A stretch of DNA of 64,000 bases, taken from Blepharisma stoltei (Eukaryota > Ciliophora > Heterotrichea > Heterotrichida > Blepharismidae). Each line of letters begins with the position of its first letter. Positions within the stretch are counted from its first letter, which is position 1. The notes beneath the pieces are model-generated. The model made no database searches, was not told the DNA's origin, and was given only the letters and a program-made list of their open reading frames with translations. This document shows, piece by piece, positions 30,901-43,000 of the stretch. The DNA is taken from NCBI GenBank assembly GCA_914767885.1, contig CAJZBQ010000004.1, positions 535,001 through 599,000 of the forward strand, read 5' to 3'. A program made the position numbers and the translations under genes.

Positions 30901-33900
30901 TTTTATTTTAAAAATATTTTTTATAAAAAATTTATTTATATTGATATAATTATTTTAACATTTGAAAGAAATTTAAAAACATTATAAGAAGAAAATTTTT
31001 AATATCATTAGTAAAGTTCGTAAAGAGCAATAAGCGCTTAGCACAAACTTTGGCTTTTATAAAGCAGTTAGTCATAATTAAATTGGCATCATTTATTTAG
31101 AAATCTATCCTTCCGCAAAAACACAACTCGATCAAACAAGTTTTTAGTTATTAACTCCATTTTAATTTTCTAACAAAAACCATATGAGTCATTAGTAAGT
31201 TCGTAAAAGAGCAACAAGCGCTTAGCACAAACTTTGGCTTTTATAAAGCATTTAGTCATGATTAAATTGGCATCATTTATTTAGAAATCTATCCTTCCGC
31301 AAAAACACAACTCGATCAACAAGTTTTTAATTATTAACTCCATTTTAATTTTCTAACGAAAACCATATGAGTCATTAGTAAGTTCGTAAAGAACAACAAG
31401 CGCATAGCACAAACTTTGGCTTTTATAAAGCAGTTGATCATAATTAAAATTGGCATCATTTATTTAGAAATCTATCCTTCCGCAAAAACACAACTCAATC
31501 AACAAGTTTTTAATTATTAACTCCATTTTAATTTTCTAACGAAAACCAAGTTAGTCATTAGTAATTTCGTAAAGAACAACAAGCGCTTACTCCCCCCCCC
31601 CCTCCGTGAGCGAACAAAAAAATTTTGTTCGCTCACGGAGGGGGGTTAATTTTTTTTTTTTAAAAAAAAATTTATATATAAATTTTATAAAAAATATTTT
31701 TTTTCGAAATTTAAAACAATCCTAATTTGCAAAAATTGGGAAGCAAATATTAATTTAATTTGCAAAATTTATGTTTTAAAACGCAATTTGTTTAAAATTA
31801 AACAGAATTAGCTCTAGATTTCATTATACTAATTATCACTTATATATCAAAATTTTTTTCCATTAAAATTTTTTCTATTAAAAAAATTTTTGTTCACTCA
31901 CGGAGGGTGGGTTTTTGGTCAAAAAATGGCGATTTTTCTAATGGTTTTGTTCGCTCACGGAGGGGGGGGGGAGTTAGCACAAACTTTGGCTTTTATAAAG
32001 CAGTTATAATTATTACCAAAGGAATTATTAGATCGGTTTGAAAGGAATAAGTTGTCTGATCCTGTGCCATTTATTAAAATTCTGATCATCCTCACCATCA
32101 AAAAATTAATAAAATTCTGGCAACTACCATTTTTCATTTCAAGTACTGGCCAGAATTGGCTCGTCAGATTCATTTGACGAACCAAAATGTAAATTTTTCA
32201 CACAGCCTCTCTTCAAGTTCTCGAGATTGATCAGGCAGAATTCTTTATTTAGGCTGTTTTTCTCCCCCATGAATAAAGAATAGCAAGTTTTCATATGTTT
32301 AAGATCATCCGTAAAACCTAGGAATGCACCTTATCGCGCTATTGAAAAGAAACTTCTATATCTTGATTCGGTATTTCAACGAAATTATATTGATTTTCTT
32401 ATCTTTTCCAGCTGTCATGAACAAATCATTATTTTTCATCAGCACAATCCCTGTAACCAGTCCTGCATGCACATGAAAACTAGACTCCTCGCAACGCTCT
32501 TCTATATTCCATACTGATACATCTCCTATCATGCCTCCAATTATCAATAACTTATCTTTCTTATCGATTGCCATCACATTTACAGGCTCTTTAGCGTTAA
32601 ACCATCCTAATTGATTCGCAGTCATTGCGTTCCATATTCTGATAGTTTGGTCACTACTTCCAGAAAACACTTTTCTTCCTGTGTTGCCTACACATACAGA
32701 CCAAATACTTTGGCAGTGACCTTTGCATTGCAGCTTGTTCATTGATGGCAGAGTTCATATAGAAATTAATGAATCTCCTCCGCCTGTAATTAATCGAGAG
32801 CTATCAGGCATAAAGCACAAATCCCTGATCAAGCCGTTATGAGCTTCAATTCTGTGAAGTTCTTGAAAATTGAGACCATCAATAATATAGAGAGTTCCGA
32901 GCTCATCCCCGACTGCAATATATTTTTTATTTGGCGATACACTAATTTTAAGGCCATTTCCTAAAATATTGATAAGAGGAACAGGAGAGCCAGAATCGTC
33001 TCAGTATTTAACGATCTTGTCTGTCCCGCAAGACACAATATGATTTGATTCCGGTAAAAATGCTGCTGAGGTATATTCGCAATTATTGAGATCTTTAAAA
33101 ATATAATCTTCGAACTCGTCAGGAAATCTCCATATATGAGCTGTGGAGTCTATACTTGTAGACACAAAGAAACTCATATCAGGAGAAATTTTGATATTTT
33201 TAATCGAATCTGTGTGGCCTTTCATAAGCTTTTCTGTAGTCTCTTTTTCAAAATTCCACACTTTCACAAAATTATCTTCGCCTCCTGTTATAATCACTGG
33301 CTTGGTCTCACATAACCGTAAAGCAGTAGTTGCTCCAGTATGAATTCCTTTACTTTTCAAAAGGGTCCAGTCAATTGTATTTCATATAGAAACTCGCCCG
33401 TCAGAGCTCCCAGAACCCAGAACATTTAAACTTGAACTAATTGCTAAGCAAGTTACTGAACTTTCAGCAAGCTGAGCAATTTCGGTTTCTGTGTTTAGGT
33501 TAAATACTTTGATTACTCCATCCTCTCCCGCGCTTGCAATAAATGAATCGTCTTCTGCAATTGCTAGATCATTAATTTTCCCATTATGTGATATTAGTGT
33601 TTTGTTTTCCAGTAAATTTATAAAATTTCATGCTCTAACTGTGCCATCAAATCCAGCAGAATACAATTTTTCTTTTGATAAATCATAGCATAATTTATTA
33701 ACAGACCCAGAATGTCCTAGCAGTTCAAACTCAAGTTGGAACATTGGTAGTTTGTAACATCGAATTACTTCGCTTTCGCCACAGACAACTAAACGATTAT
33801 TTTCTTCATCTATGATTGCATCATATAATGCTCCAATTCCCAAGCATACATCATTAGCTATTTTTCCTTCTTTGAGATTAAAGCAAGTGACATTGCCTTT

Positions 33901-34481
33901 TTCTGTGGCAAAATAAACAAGCTCATTGTCATCTGATATAAATAAACTGTATATTGTAGATGAAAGTGAAATAGAGACCTCAGCGCTGTTGATAACAAAT
34001 TTGCTTGCGCTAAGCATCATTTTGCTAAATCCCCACTCCGTGAGCCAGGAGCAAACAAAAAAATCTTGTTCGCTCACAGAGGGGGGTTAATTTATTTTTT
34101 TTTAAAATATATATATATATATATTTTATTGAAATTTAAAAAAATCCCACTTCGAAAAAATTGGAAAGCAAATAGTAATTTAATTTGTAAAATTATATTT
34201 TAAAACGCAATTTGTTTAAAATTAAACAGAATTATTTCGAGATTCATGATAGTAGTTATCACTTATATATCAATTTTTTTCCCAAAAAAATTTTGTTCGC
34301 TCACGGAGGGTTGGCTTTTGAGGATTTTTCGAATGGTTTTTGAGGGTGGATTAAGAGCTTTTTCTTCTGATGATTGATGCTCAATTTGTCCTTGCGCTGC
34401 AAGTGTCTTGAAATCTTTTGTTTTCGCATCACTTTCCATGAAAGAAGTTAAGTTGCTTGATGAACCCAAGCTCAGCAGCAT
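27960..34481 (-). CDS. WD40-repeat ion channel fusion protein
   Basis: One 1234-aa gene once four IESs are removed; the corrected length is an exact multiple of three. ATG 34479-34481, TAG 27960-27962. Residues about 30-640 are WD40-type repeats, probably two propellers (LLGHSGSVNKLCYDLSKEKL, DGTVRAWNF, LMKGHTDSIKNIKISPDMSF, SGSSDQTIRIWN). A linker to about 840 follows. About 865-1085 holds several membrane segments of ion-transport (TRP/polycystin-like) type: FYVYLIMLSLYTSFF, YFKFVWNYVDWARTILLL, GGFLVMMTFMAVGFCFLFIVIV, FGIMINPIIMMTILVAKV. A charged coiled C-terminus ends the protein. It is probably a cation channel with a protein-interaction platform. Ion selectivity is not readable. The subfamily is inference. 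Confidence 0.85.
28773..29048. mobile_element. F1-derived IES (276 bp) in the channel domain
   Basis: TA at 28773-28774 and 29049-29050. Diverged left end (CTTCCTCTCTATTATGAGCG) and better-kept right end (GCTCGCTCACGAAGGGGGAG). Excision restores ISNMVFLVKYGGEEN. Confidence 0.85.
29417..29792. mobile_element. F1 MITE / IES (376 bp)
   Basis: TTA at 29417-29419 and 29793-29795. A well-preserved copy. It is in reverse orientation to the copy at 31587, with the hairpin end on the right. Excision joins QESIDFL to SSISECEN. Confidence 0.92.
31003..31586. repeat. Tandem repeats of about 180 bp
   Basis: At least three units begin near 31003, 31190 and 31370, and a fourth begins near 31552, each starting TCATTAGTAAGTTCGTAAA. 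The fourth is interrupted by an F1 MITE and resumes at 31974. Confidence 0.9.
31587..31973. mobile_element. F1 MITE nested in tandem repeats
   Basis: TTA at 31587-31589 and 31974-31976. The intact repeats read AAGCGCTTAGCACAAAC at the same point, so the empty site is visible next door and the duplication is TTA. Confidence 0.95.
34026..34351. mobile_element. F1-derived IES (326 bp) near the gene start
   Basis: TAA at 34026-34028 and 34352-34354. Left end ATCCCCACTCCGTGAG; the right end is degraded (GGTTTTTGAGGGTGGAT). Excision joins SSEEKAL to SKMMLSASK. Confidence 0.85.
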
Positions 34482-34619
34482 TATTTTAATATTAGAAAAA
34501 AATTATCGTTTTATTCATAAAAAGTACCTTAAAAAAATCATCAAACCTATTTATCTTAGAACACATAAAACCCAGTGAAGCAAAATAGTCCAATCCTTCA
34601 TTACCATTTCCAATAATTA

Positions 34620-34966
34620 TAAAGGACCCCCCCCCCCCCCTCATTTGTCCAATTTTCTAGTCCTTTATCATTTGTCCATTTTTCTAGTTTTTTTTATAGG
34701 AAAAAAAATTTTTTTAGGACCTCATTTGTCCAATTTTCTAGTCAAAATTTTGATAGAGAAAAAAAATTTTCAGGACCTCAATTGTCTCATTTTCTAGTTT
34801 TTTTTAAAGTAAAAAACTAGAATTTAGGGCATTCGAAAAAATCCAAAAAAGACTAGAAAATTGGACAAATCATTTTTGACTCGATTTTGGGACAAATGAG
34901 GTCCTGAAAAAAAAAACAAATTTCTTATAAAAAAAAGACTAGAAAAGTCGACAAATGAGGGGGGGT
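34620..34966. mobile_element. F4 palindromic element in a divergent promoter gap
   Basis: C-rich left end and G-rich right end with the motif TCATTTGTCCAATTTTCTAG repeated on both strands: three or four copies on the left, inverted copies on the right. It fills most of the 507-bp gap between the divergent WD40-channel and GBP genes. TA is present at both ends; the exact boundary is unclear. Confidence 0.75.
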
Positions 34967-34988
34967 ACTTATATAAATTTAAATATCA

Positions 34989-37900
34989 ATGGAAGGCACA
35001 GGCAGAGCAATCCCTCTTATTGTGTATCTAGACCGTGAAGGCTTTAAAGTGACTCCTGAAGGTCTTCAATTTTTAAACTCAATTAAAACAAAAATCGCTG
35101 TTATTGCAGTAGCAGGGAAATATAGAACAGGGAAAAGCTACATGCTTAATAAAATTATCCTCAATATAAATTCCCAAGGTTTTGGAGTCGGCCCAACTAT
35201 TAACCCTTGTACAAAAGGACTATGAATATGAAGTCAACCGATAGAATTCAGAACTCAGAATGGAGAAGACGCAACTTTATTGGTCATTGATAGTGAAGGG
35301 CTTGGAGCTTTTGATGAAGATGCAAATCATGACACTCGGATTTTCATTTTAACAGTTCTTTTAAGCTCCTTTTTCATATACAACTCTGTGGGGAGTATTG
35401 ATGAAAATGCATTGAACAATCTCAGCCTAATTGTGAATTTAACCAAAAATCTACAAGTGAGATCAAGCGATTCTGAGCTGGATGTCGATGAAGTTTCTTC
35501 TTATTTTCCCAGTTTTTTGTGGGTTCTAAGAGACTTTGCATTGCAGTTGGTTGATCAAAAAGGAAATGCTATTACAGCTAAAGAGTATTTGGAAAATTCT
35601 TTGCAGCCTCAAAAAGGAATTAGTGATTCTATTGAGTCGAAAAATAGGGTAAGAAAATTATTGAAACATTTTTTTAGAGACAGAGACTGCTTTGCATTAG
35701 TTAGACCATCTGAAGATGAAAGAGTTCTGCAAGAACTTGATAGAGCCCCAGACTCTGATTTGAGGCCTGAATTTGTAAGAGATAAATCAAATTTAAGGAA
35801 ATTGATTTACAGAAGAGCCAAAATAAAAACTTTCAATGGAAGAGACTTAACCGGGGAACTTCTGGCAGGTCTAGCTATTTCTTATGTTGATGCAATTAAT
35901 AAAGGTGCTGTACCTACAATAGAAGGAGCTTGGCAAGCAGTCTGCAACTCAGAGAGCCAGAAAAACATAGACCTAGCTTCACATGAGTATGATAATTTAA
36001 TGCGTACACAAATTTCCAATCAGCTTCTTACCCCAGAACAGCTAAAATCCCTCCATAAAAATTGCAAAAAGAATGCCATAAAATTCTTCAAAGAAAAAGC
36101 GCTAGGAGACAATACTGACCATTTTGAACATTTACTTAAAAAAAAGCTTTTAGAAAGATTTGGTTTCTTTAATGCCCAAAACGAAAAGAAGGTCCTCGAG
36201 AAATGCGATGATATTTGTGCTGACCTCATGCAAGAAATGCAAGACAAGCTGAAAAGAGGAGAATTCGGGGATTTTCAAGTATTTAAAAGAGAAATAGAAA
36301 AAAAAATTAATGACATAAAGAAAACAGGCCCGCAAGGAAATGCTGTGGAGTGAAAGCTTAAAGAAGTATCATCTGCTTTATTGGCAGAAGGAGCAGAATA
36401 TATTAGCAGAAGTGCGATGCTAGAGCAAGAAAATGCGACTAGAAAAATATCACATCAGCTAGAATTCGTGAAATCCTCACTGGAAGCTAAAAAAGAAGAA
36501 TTTTCAAAGGAAAGAGAATATCTAAAAAATAGGATCCAAGAACTTGAATCGGAAAATTATCGTCTGAAAGCTGCCTATGCCGCCTATGAAATGAAAATAG
36601 AAGAACTCAAAAATGAAAAAGAACGGCTTGAAAACAACTTTAAAAAGAAATACGAAACTTTAAAAGATGACCAAAAAGAATTAAATAGTGAGCTTAGAGC
36701 CAGATATGAAGAAACGCAAAAATTATATAATGACTTGCAGCAGAAACACTCAGTAGAAGCAAATGGGCTTCAAAAAGAGCTTGCCTTAATGAGACAGGAG
36801 ATTAACTGAAAATCACAAGAAATCAGTGATTTAAAGAAAAAAAGAGACGAAATGGACTCCTTGTTCAAAGAAATGAGAGCTCAGCTTAGATTAGCCCGAG
36901 AAGAAAACGAAGCCAATGAAAATGAGCTGAAAAAATTAAAATCTTCGCAATCAGCTAAAAGTCTAGAAGGGAATGAAGCTTCAAATGACATCATCCGTGA
37001 ACGAAATTTTCTCAGGAGTCAAGTTGAGAGCTTGAAATCACAAATTGATGATAGCAAAAACATCCAGGAAGCTTTAGTCAAAGCCCTACAAGCCAAAAGT
37101 TTCGAAAAGCCTAAAGAAGCTGAAAAAATCATGTCTTACTCAGTAGACGAAATGGAAGACCGATGCCAAATGCTTGAAGAAAAGTTAGAAAAGCTCAGCA
37201 ATGTTAAAAAAATGATTGACAATGCCTCGGCTTTACAATGTAAATTATGTGGAGAAACTTTTGGGAGAAAGGTTTTTAATGCACATATTTCACTTTGTTC
37301 GAGAAGAGCGAACCAGTCTAGAGACTCTGGGCAGTTTAATATTGTAGTTGTAGAGTCAGTTATTAAAGATTCAGCTGACCAGAAATCTTATACTGACTCC
37401 CCCCATCCTTGATCGAACGACTCGCCATCGTTCGATCAAGGATGGGGGTTTAAAAAAAAATTTTTTTTGGGAAAAAAATTTTTTTATATATAAAATAAAA
37501 TATATATATATATATATATATTTTTTATTTACTTTTAAATAAAAGGGTTAAGATTATTTAATAATTATTTTTACAGCAAAAAATTGAATTAATTTCATTC
37601 ATAAAAAGACCAATTTTTAATATTTTGATTTATTAGTCACACCTGTAAACTGTATAAATTTTAATTTGTTCCTTATTAAATTAAAATATTTTTAAAAAAA
37701 TTTTAAAAATCTCTATTTTATTAGATTATTGAGTTTTTAAGCCTAGGTTGATGACTAAATCACTTCGGATAGTTGTTTCAGAAGCTTTCTGTCGTCTTAA
37801 AGTCTCTGAAAAACAACTTCATTATGTACATCTTCCCAAGCTTTTGATAACTATTATATTTTTATATATATAAAAATTTGCATGATATGAAAATCGTTCG

Positions 37901-38300
37901 ATCAAGGATGGGGGTTAATTTCTCCAATTTTTAGGAATTTTTACAGTCAATCGTTCGATCAAGGATGGGGGGGAGTGAGTTTATTATCACAGTTACATAT
38001 CGAGGGCAAAGCTGAACTGTTAATAAAAGATTTAAAATGCTGGAAAATCTGCATATGTCCTTACAGAGGGAGTTTTCTGATATGCAGCTGCCAGATACAG
38101 GGAATTTGTTTGTGCAGCAGCAGTCATCTTCCTTGTTCAGTTCAAAAAAGCCGATCCCTACAGAGGAGAAAAAAAGAGCTTGCCAGCAATATTTAATGGA
38201 ACTGGCTGCAATTCCATCTATAAAAAACTCAAGGACTTTCAATGACTTTTTGTGTGTTAATCAGCAATTTGATGAAGAAGTTCCTGCAAGAAGAAAATAG
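34989..38300 (+). CDS. GBP-type GTPase with coiled coil, zinc finger and PX domain
   Basis: A 909-aa protein after removal of one IES; ATG 34989, TAG 38298-38300. N-terminal guanylate-binding-protein/atlastin-like GTPase: P-loop GKYRTGKSYMLNK (about 43-55), CTKGLWIWSQPI with two TGA Trp codons (79, 81), DSEG near 100, VLRDF near 180. A helical GBP middle domain follows, then a long coiled coil (about 465-740), a C2HC-type finger (CKLC...HISLC, about 751-770) and a C-terminal PX domain (about 800-900: ITVTYRGQSWTVNKRF, LHMSLQREF). The PX domain implies phosphoinositide binding, so the protein probably acts in membrane remodelling on endosomal or vacuolar membranes. I know of no standard family with this full combination. 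Confidence 0.88.
37394..37975. mobile_element. F3 MITE / IES (582 bp) inside the PX domain
   Basis: TGA at 37394-37396 and 37976-37978, ends CTCCCC...GGGGAG, motif ATCCTTGATCGAACG in four copies. Excision gives QKSYTEFIITVTYRG. A TA-TA reading (37391/37982) is also in frame, but the TGA repeat directly flanks the conserved ends. Confidence 0.9.
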
Positions 38301-38330
38301 TTTAGACAATTAATGCAGAATTTAATAGAG

Positions 38331-39836
38331 TTAGGTTTTTTTATGCTTTTTTGTAGGTCCTGAATCTAAGCTGTCTTCGGAATCTTGAGCTTTAACCACT
38401 TTTCCAGACACTCTTTTACTTGTGACTGTTTGTTGCAAATTGTTCATGGGCTGAATGGTTTGCTTTGTAGTTGCGACAGGGTTTCTAATTGGCACTTGGG
38501 TTGGGAGCTTTGGAATTTGGCTTAGTATAGCTGGAGCTTGGGTATTTTTTATAGCTGAGTATCCTCCAGATGACTTTTTGTTGGCTGAATTTTTGACTTC
38601 TCTTATTTTATCTTCCAAAGATTTTTTTTCAATTTCTTTTTTAATCACATGCTTCTGCAGATTCAACAAAATCAATGACTCTCTTTTCAGTTTCTCATAC
38701 AGCTCCACGACTTCTTGAGTAGGCATCGGCCTATCAGGTATTCCGATCACCTTTAAAATTGTTTCAATTTTTCTTTGCAGCCTAGATGGCAAAGTAGGCT
38801 GAGTTAAAAAGTAACTTCTCAGTATAGGGGCTTTCGGAGGCTCTTTTTTCGCTGTGCTTCATTCAGGAAGGTCGATTTCTTCTGAGTTTGAGCTCATCAA
38901 TTTTTCGTAGTTTTTCATTTCTTTTTCTTCTTTTTTAATTCGAATATCTAGTTTTCTTGCTTCTTCACACAATGCTTTCTCTTCATCATCTTGCTCCTTT
39001 GTTCGCAAAAAATATTTTTCCAATAAAGCTTTTCTTTTTCTTTCATAATTTGCATTGTAGGGTAAGCCAATAATTGGGTGATCTTCGATTTCCCTTTTTT
39101 GAAGAATTGCTTTGGATATATAATAGTACCTTTCTTTTATGTCTTCAACTGTCCTATCGCAAAATCGGCTGACATCATATAGCCCAGGAGCCGATATTGA
39201 TCAGCCTGGGCTGGAAGAATTCCTAGAAACTTCCCGAGTTGGTTCTCCAACTCAAGTTGACGATTCAACTCGGATTTGCATATAGACCCGATATAAAGCA
39301 TATGTCAACTCCCGATTTGGTTCGTCAACTTAAGTTGGAGAACCAACTCGGGAAGTTTCTAGGCATTCACCCAGCCCAGGACGATCAATATCGGTTCCTA
39401 GGCTATATCTGTCTTGTATTATAATAAATCTCAAATCGTATTCCCTGCACAAGCTCCACAAATAAAGAGTTTCTTCCTTAGACCAGCCACTTTTGTCATT
39501 TAAACTGTCATATTCTTCGTCTGTGAAATCAATAAGTTCGATTTTTTTGTTAAATTTGCTGAAGGCGTAATCTTCTTCTTTGTCTGTGGACTTTTTCCAA
39601 TGACAAAGTTGCAAGTCATCTTCTCGAGCTGAGTTTTTAAATGGCGCGTAGATTCACTTTTCCGTGGAGGTTTTCTCGACTCTCTTTTCTTTGATGGCTT
39701 TTAAAGCTTTTTTAGCGAGTGAAGGCTTCATTGGGGGAATCCCGCCAGTTAAGTTGATTACTTCGCGACTGATTATTTCTGATTTTTTGGTTGAGTCGGC
39801 TCGGGGAATGCTGAGAATGTCCTTGATGTCGTCCAT
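38331..39836 (-). CDS. DMAP1/SWC4-like chromatin protein
   Basis: A 425-aa protein, ATG 39834-39836, TAA at 38331. The SANT/Myb-like region DKSGWSKEETLYLWSLCREYDLRF continues across the IES as IIIQDRYDVSRFC and DRTVEDIKERYYYISKAIL, the pattern of DMAP1/Swc4, a subunit shared by the SWR1/SRCAP remodeller and the NuA4/Tip60 acetyltransferase. The C-terminal part (SRLQRKIETILKVIGIP...VVELYEKLKRE) fits the DMAP1 C-terminal region. It acts in histone H2A.Z exchange and H4 acetylation. The N-terminus and C-terminus are Lys/Ser-rich. Confidence 0.85.
39180..39407. mobile_element. Palindromic IES (228 bp) in the DMAP1 SANT region
   Basis: TA at 39178-39179 and 39406-39407. Long inverted repeats begin TAGCCCAGGAGCCGATATTG and end CAATATCGGTTCCTAGGCTA, and continue inward (AACTTCCCGAGTTGGTTCTC), so most of the element is one hairpin. 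Excision gives QDRYDVSRF. Confidence 0.92.
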
Positions 39837-40045
39837 TTTTTGATTATAATTATTATTGCTTTATTTTATAAATTGGGGTATGAGAAGCAATTTTCGCGCA
39901 TAAAAATGAATATTTAATATATTATATAAGAGCGATGAGAAATTTAGGTGGAGAAGCTCACCATAATTAATTAATATGAAGTAAGACAACTAAAAGAAAT
40001 ATTTCTTAAACTGCATATCTCCGGTATATTTATCTTAATCTATTT

Positions 40046-43000
40046 TTATTTAATCCCGTTTGTAGTGATCCAATCTTCAACCTTCTCTTCTGGACTATCA
40101 ATTAGGAAATCTTGGTCAATAGCCAATATCTTGCAGTTCTTCTCTAATGATTTTTTGTGCCACAAAAATGTCCCTTTGAAATCTTTATTATTAAACAGCT
40201 TTATCTCTTTGCTTATAGGCCAAATGCTTGTTTTTAATGATGGTACATAATAAGGAGACCAAACTCTCTCTACGCTGGCATTTTTGTTGGTAAGAAGTTT
40301 AATTTTCTTTACTATAATATCGTCTAGCACTTTAAATGCCCTAGGCTTGATGCCAAAATCAACTTGTGCATCAACAAAGGAATTAAGCTCTTTTAGTGGG
40401 TTAGAAAGCTTCATCTTCACTGGGTATGGGCTCTCTACGAAAAAGTTGGAGAGATTTAGAAGGTAAAGACTAAATCCAGCTTTGTCATTAAGTGCATTGT
40501 ATTTTTCTATTGAGTTTATTATGGTTTCTTGTGGTATGCTGAAATGGAGAAGCCCCCAGATTCATTGGACATAAGAATTTTTAGAGTAAAATTCACAGTT
40601 TGAACTGTCGTATTCTTTAACTAGTTCAGAAACTAGAGTAGAAGCCCATGGATTAGAGTGTAGCCCAAGGTCAGCTAGCGTGCGTACTATCATCGGCCAA
40701 TCTTTCAGATGCTCTTTAGGGTTCTTCATCATTTCTTCAGAAAAAGCTTGGAAAATCCCTTCAGTATTTATTCCTCTTTTAGTTAAACATTTCACTATTC
40801 CTTTAAGATCTCGATAATTGGCACTATCCCCAAAGCTTCCTATGATTATATTTAATAATTCTGCGTTGGCAGTTTTAAAATCAGCTAATGAATCTAAGGC
40901 TTTGATTTTCATATCATTATCTGAGATCTGAGCAATGCTCGCTATTTTGTTTAAGCATGCTGCTGTGAATGCTTCAGCAAGCTGAGGATGTGGGCCATTA
41001 TAGTCTGAAGAAAATACATTCAAAGCATACACCAATGAATCATATTCATATTTACTTAAGCTTTCAATAAATTCTTTAAGTTCTCCGATAAATTGCTCTT
41101 CTTTTTTCCCTCCTTTTAGAGGTGAATATAAATATTCCATAAAATATGCAGAAAAATACTTAAAAGATCTCTGCCTATCGATTTTAAAAATTTTCTCCAA
41201 TAAAATTGCATTTATATCCTCAGGAATGCTTGGAAGAGCTGATGCTACACGAATTAATGAAGCCAAATCATAGGAGTTTTTATGATTTTCTAGCAATTTT
41301 AAGCCAATTTGGCTTTCAAGAACTTTTGCTCTCCCCATCATGCCTCCAATGAAAAGCCCTTTATGCTCCATTAGAAAATCATCATCCATATAAGCATTAA
41401 ACTCTTGTAAATAGGTTTTTATATTAAAAAGTAAACCTTTCATATAAACAGTTTCAAAAAAGCGATAATAAATTAAGTCAAACTCATCACAAGTGATTGC
41501 TCTGCCTATATCTCTTTCATTAAGCTTGGTAAGTAATTGCTCAACTTCTGATTTTTCTGAGCTCAAACTCACATACTTCATGCTTTGAACTTGACTAGAG
41601 GCATAAGGGCTTCCACCACCCTTTCTTAATATACAGAGGATTGCTTTTAAAGAGACGTCTAATTTGCTTACCCTTTCCAAAGTAACCTCTACAGAACCTT
41701 TGGGAATATCCTTTGTCGAAATAATTTTACTAAAAAGGTTTTCATTCCCTTTTGCTAATCACAGCAACCTAAAAAGCCCAAACCAAGGCCTGCTATCATC
41801 CCAATTATTGTCTAAAGTCTTCATGACATGTATTATTGACGGCTGAATTTTTTTCTTTGATGACTCATCTAGATTAGCGTTTCTTAAGTCTCTCATAAAA
41901 TTTAAACAATGTTTACACGATCTGATTATGGAGATAGTGTCATCATTAATTAAGTCAAGCAAATCAAGTAAAATTTCTTTGGCCGAGGGGTGCTCTAGTT
42001 TGTCTATTAAATCAACCATAATAAATCTAGAAAAAAATGAAGACCCCATAATTCTTTTCTTTATTCCATTACGGAAATTGGAGTAATTCTCTAAATTAAA
42101 CTCTGGATCTAATTTTGAGAGCCCTAATACCAATTGTAAAAATTGAATAGTTTCAGCATTTTCAAGTGATTTTTGGAAAAATTCTAACTCCCCCCCTTTA
42201 AATTGGAACTAAAAATTTTGTCCCAATTTAAAGGGGGGTTAATTTTTTTTTAAAAAAAAATATCAATATAAAATTTTTTTTTATAAAATATATAAAAATT
42301 TGAAGAAAAAAAAAAATTTCCAAAACTTATCGAATTAGATTAATAAATTTGTTTAATAAAACGCTATTTACTCTTTATCCTTTAAAACAAAGCAAGATAT
42401 AACTAAATTTTCATTATTAGTTAATACGCCACTATTAATTGGTATCAAAATTATTTACACAAAAATTATTTATTTTTTATTGATAAAAAAAAATTAAAAA
42501 AAAAAATTTTAGAAAATTTATCGATCAAAGTTCTAATTTTGTTTAAATAAGATGTTATTATATACTCTATTCTTTAAAATAAAGCAAGAAATAAGTAAAT
42601 TTTGAAACTTTATAAAGAATTCCTATTGAATTTATATCAAAACTATCCAAATAAAAAATATCATTTTTATAAACATTTTTTTGAAAATAATTTTTTTTTT
42701 AAAATTTACAATCAAGGATAATAAATTTATTTAAATAAGATGCCCTTTATACTTTGTTTCTTTAAAAAAGAGCAAGATATAACTAAATTTTTAATTTTAT
42801 TAATAAGAAACATTTAATTTATATTAAAACTTTTTAGATAAAAATTATATATAATTTTTTATTATAAAATTAAATTTTGTTCCAATTTAAAAGGGGGGTT
42901 AATTACCAAAAAAGTGGAAATTTTACCGATATTTTGTTCCAATTTAAGGGGGGGGGGAGTAAGAGATCTTTTGGGATTTCATTTGCTATATATCCCAATG

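Larger units (their letters stand above)
30522..32360. mobile_element. 1.84-kb IES with about 300-bp terminal inverted repeats
   Basis: TA at 30520-30521 and 32359-32360. The ends TATAGAACTTTCTCTTCAAT and ATTGAAAAGAAACTTCTATA pair, and the inverted similarity runs inward for roughly 300 bp (AGCGCGATAAGG; TTCTGGCAACTA; GGCCAGAATTGGCTC). The interior has 180-bp tandem repeats and a nested F1 MITE. No transposase frame. Excision joins RIKISY to MDHKQPINCL, repairing a WD40 repeat. Confidence 0.92.

Noticed and set aside
31003-32010. CRISPR-like array
   Set aside because: The repeats are about 180 bp, directly tandem without spacers, in a eukaryotic IES; no cas-like genes.
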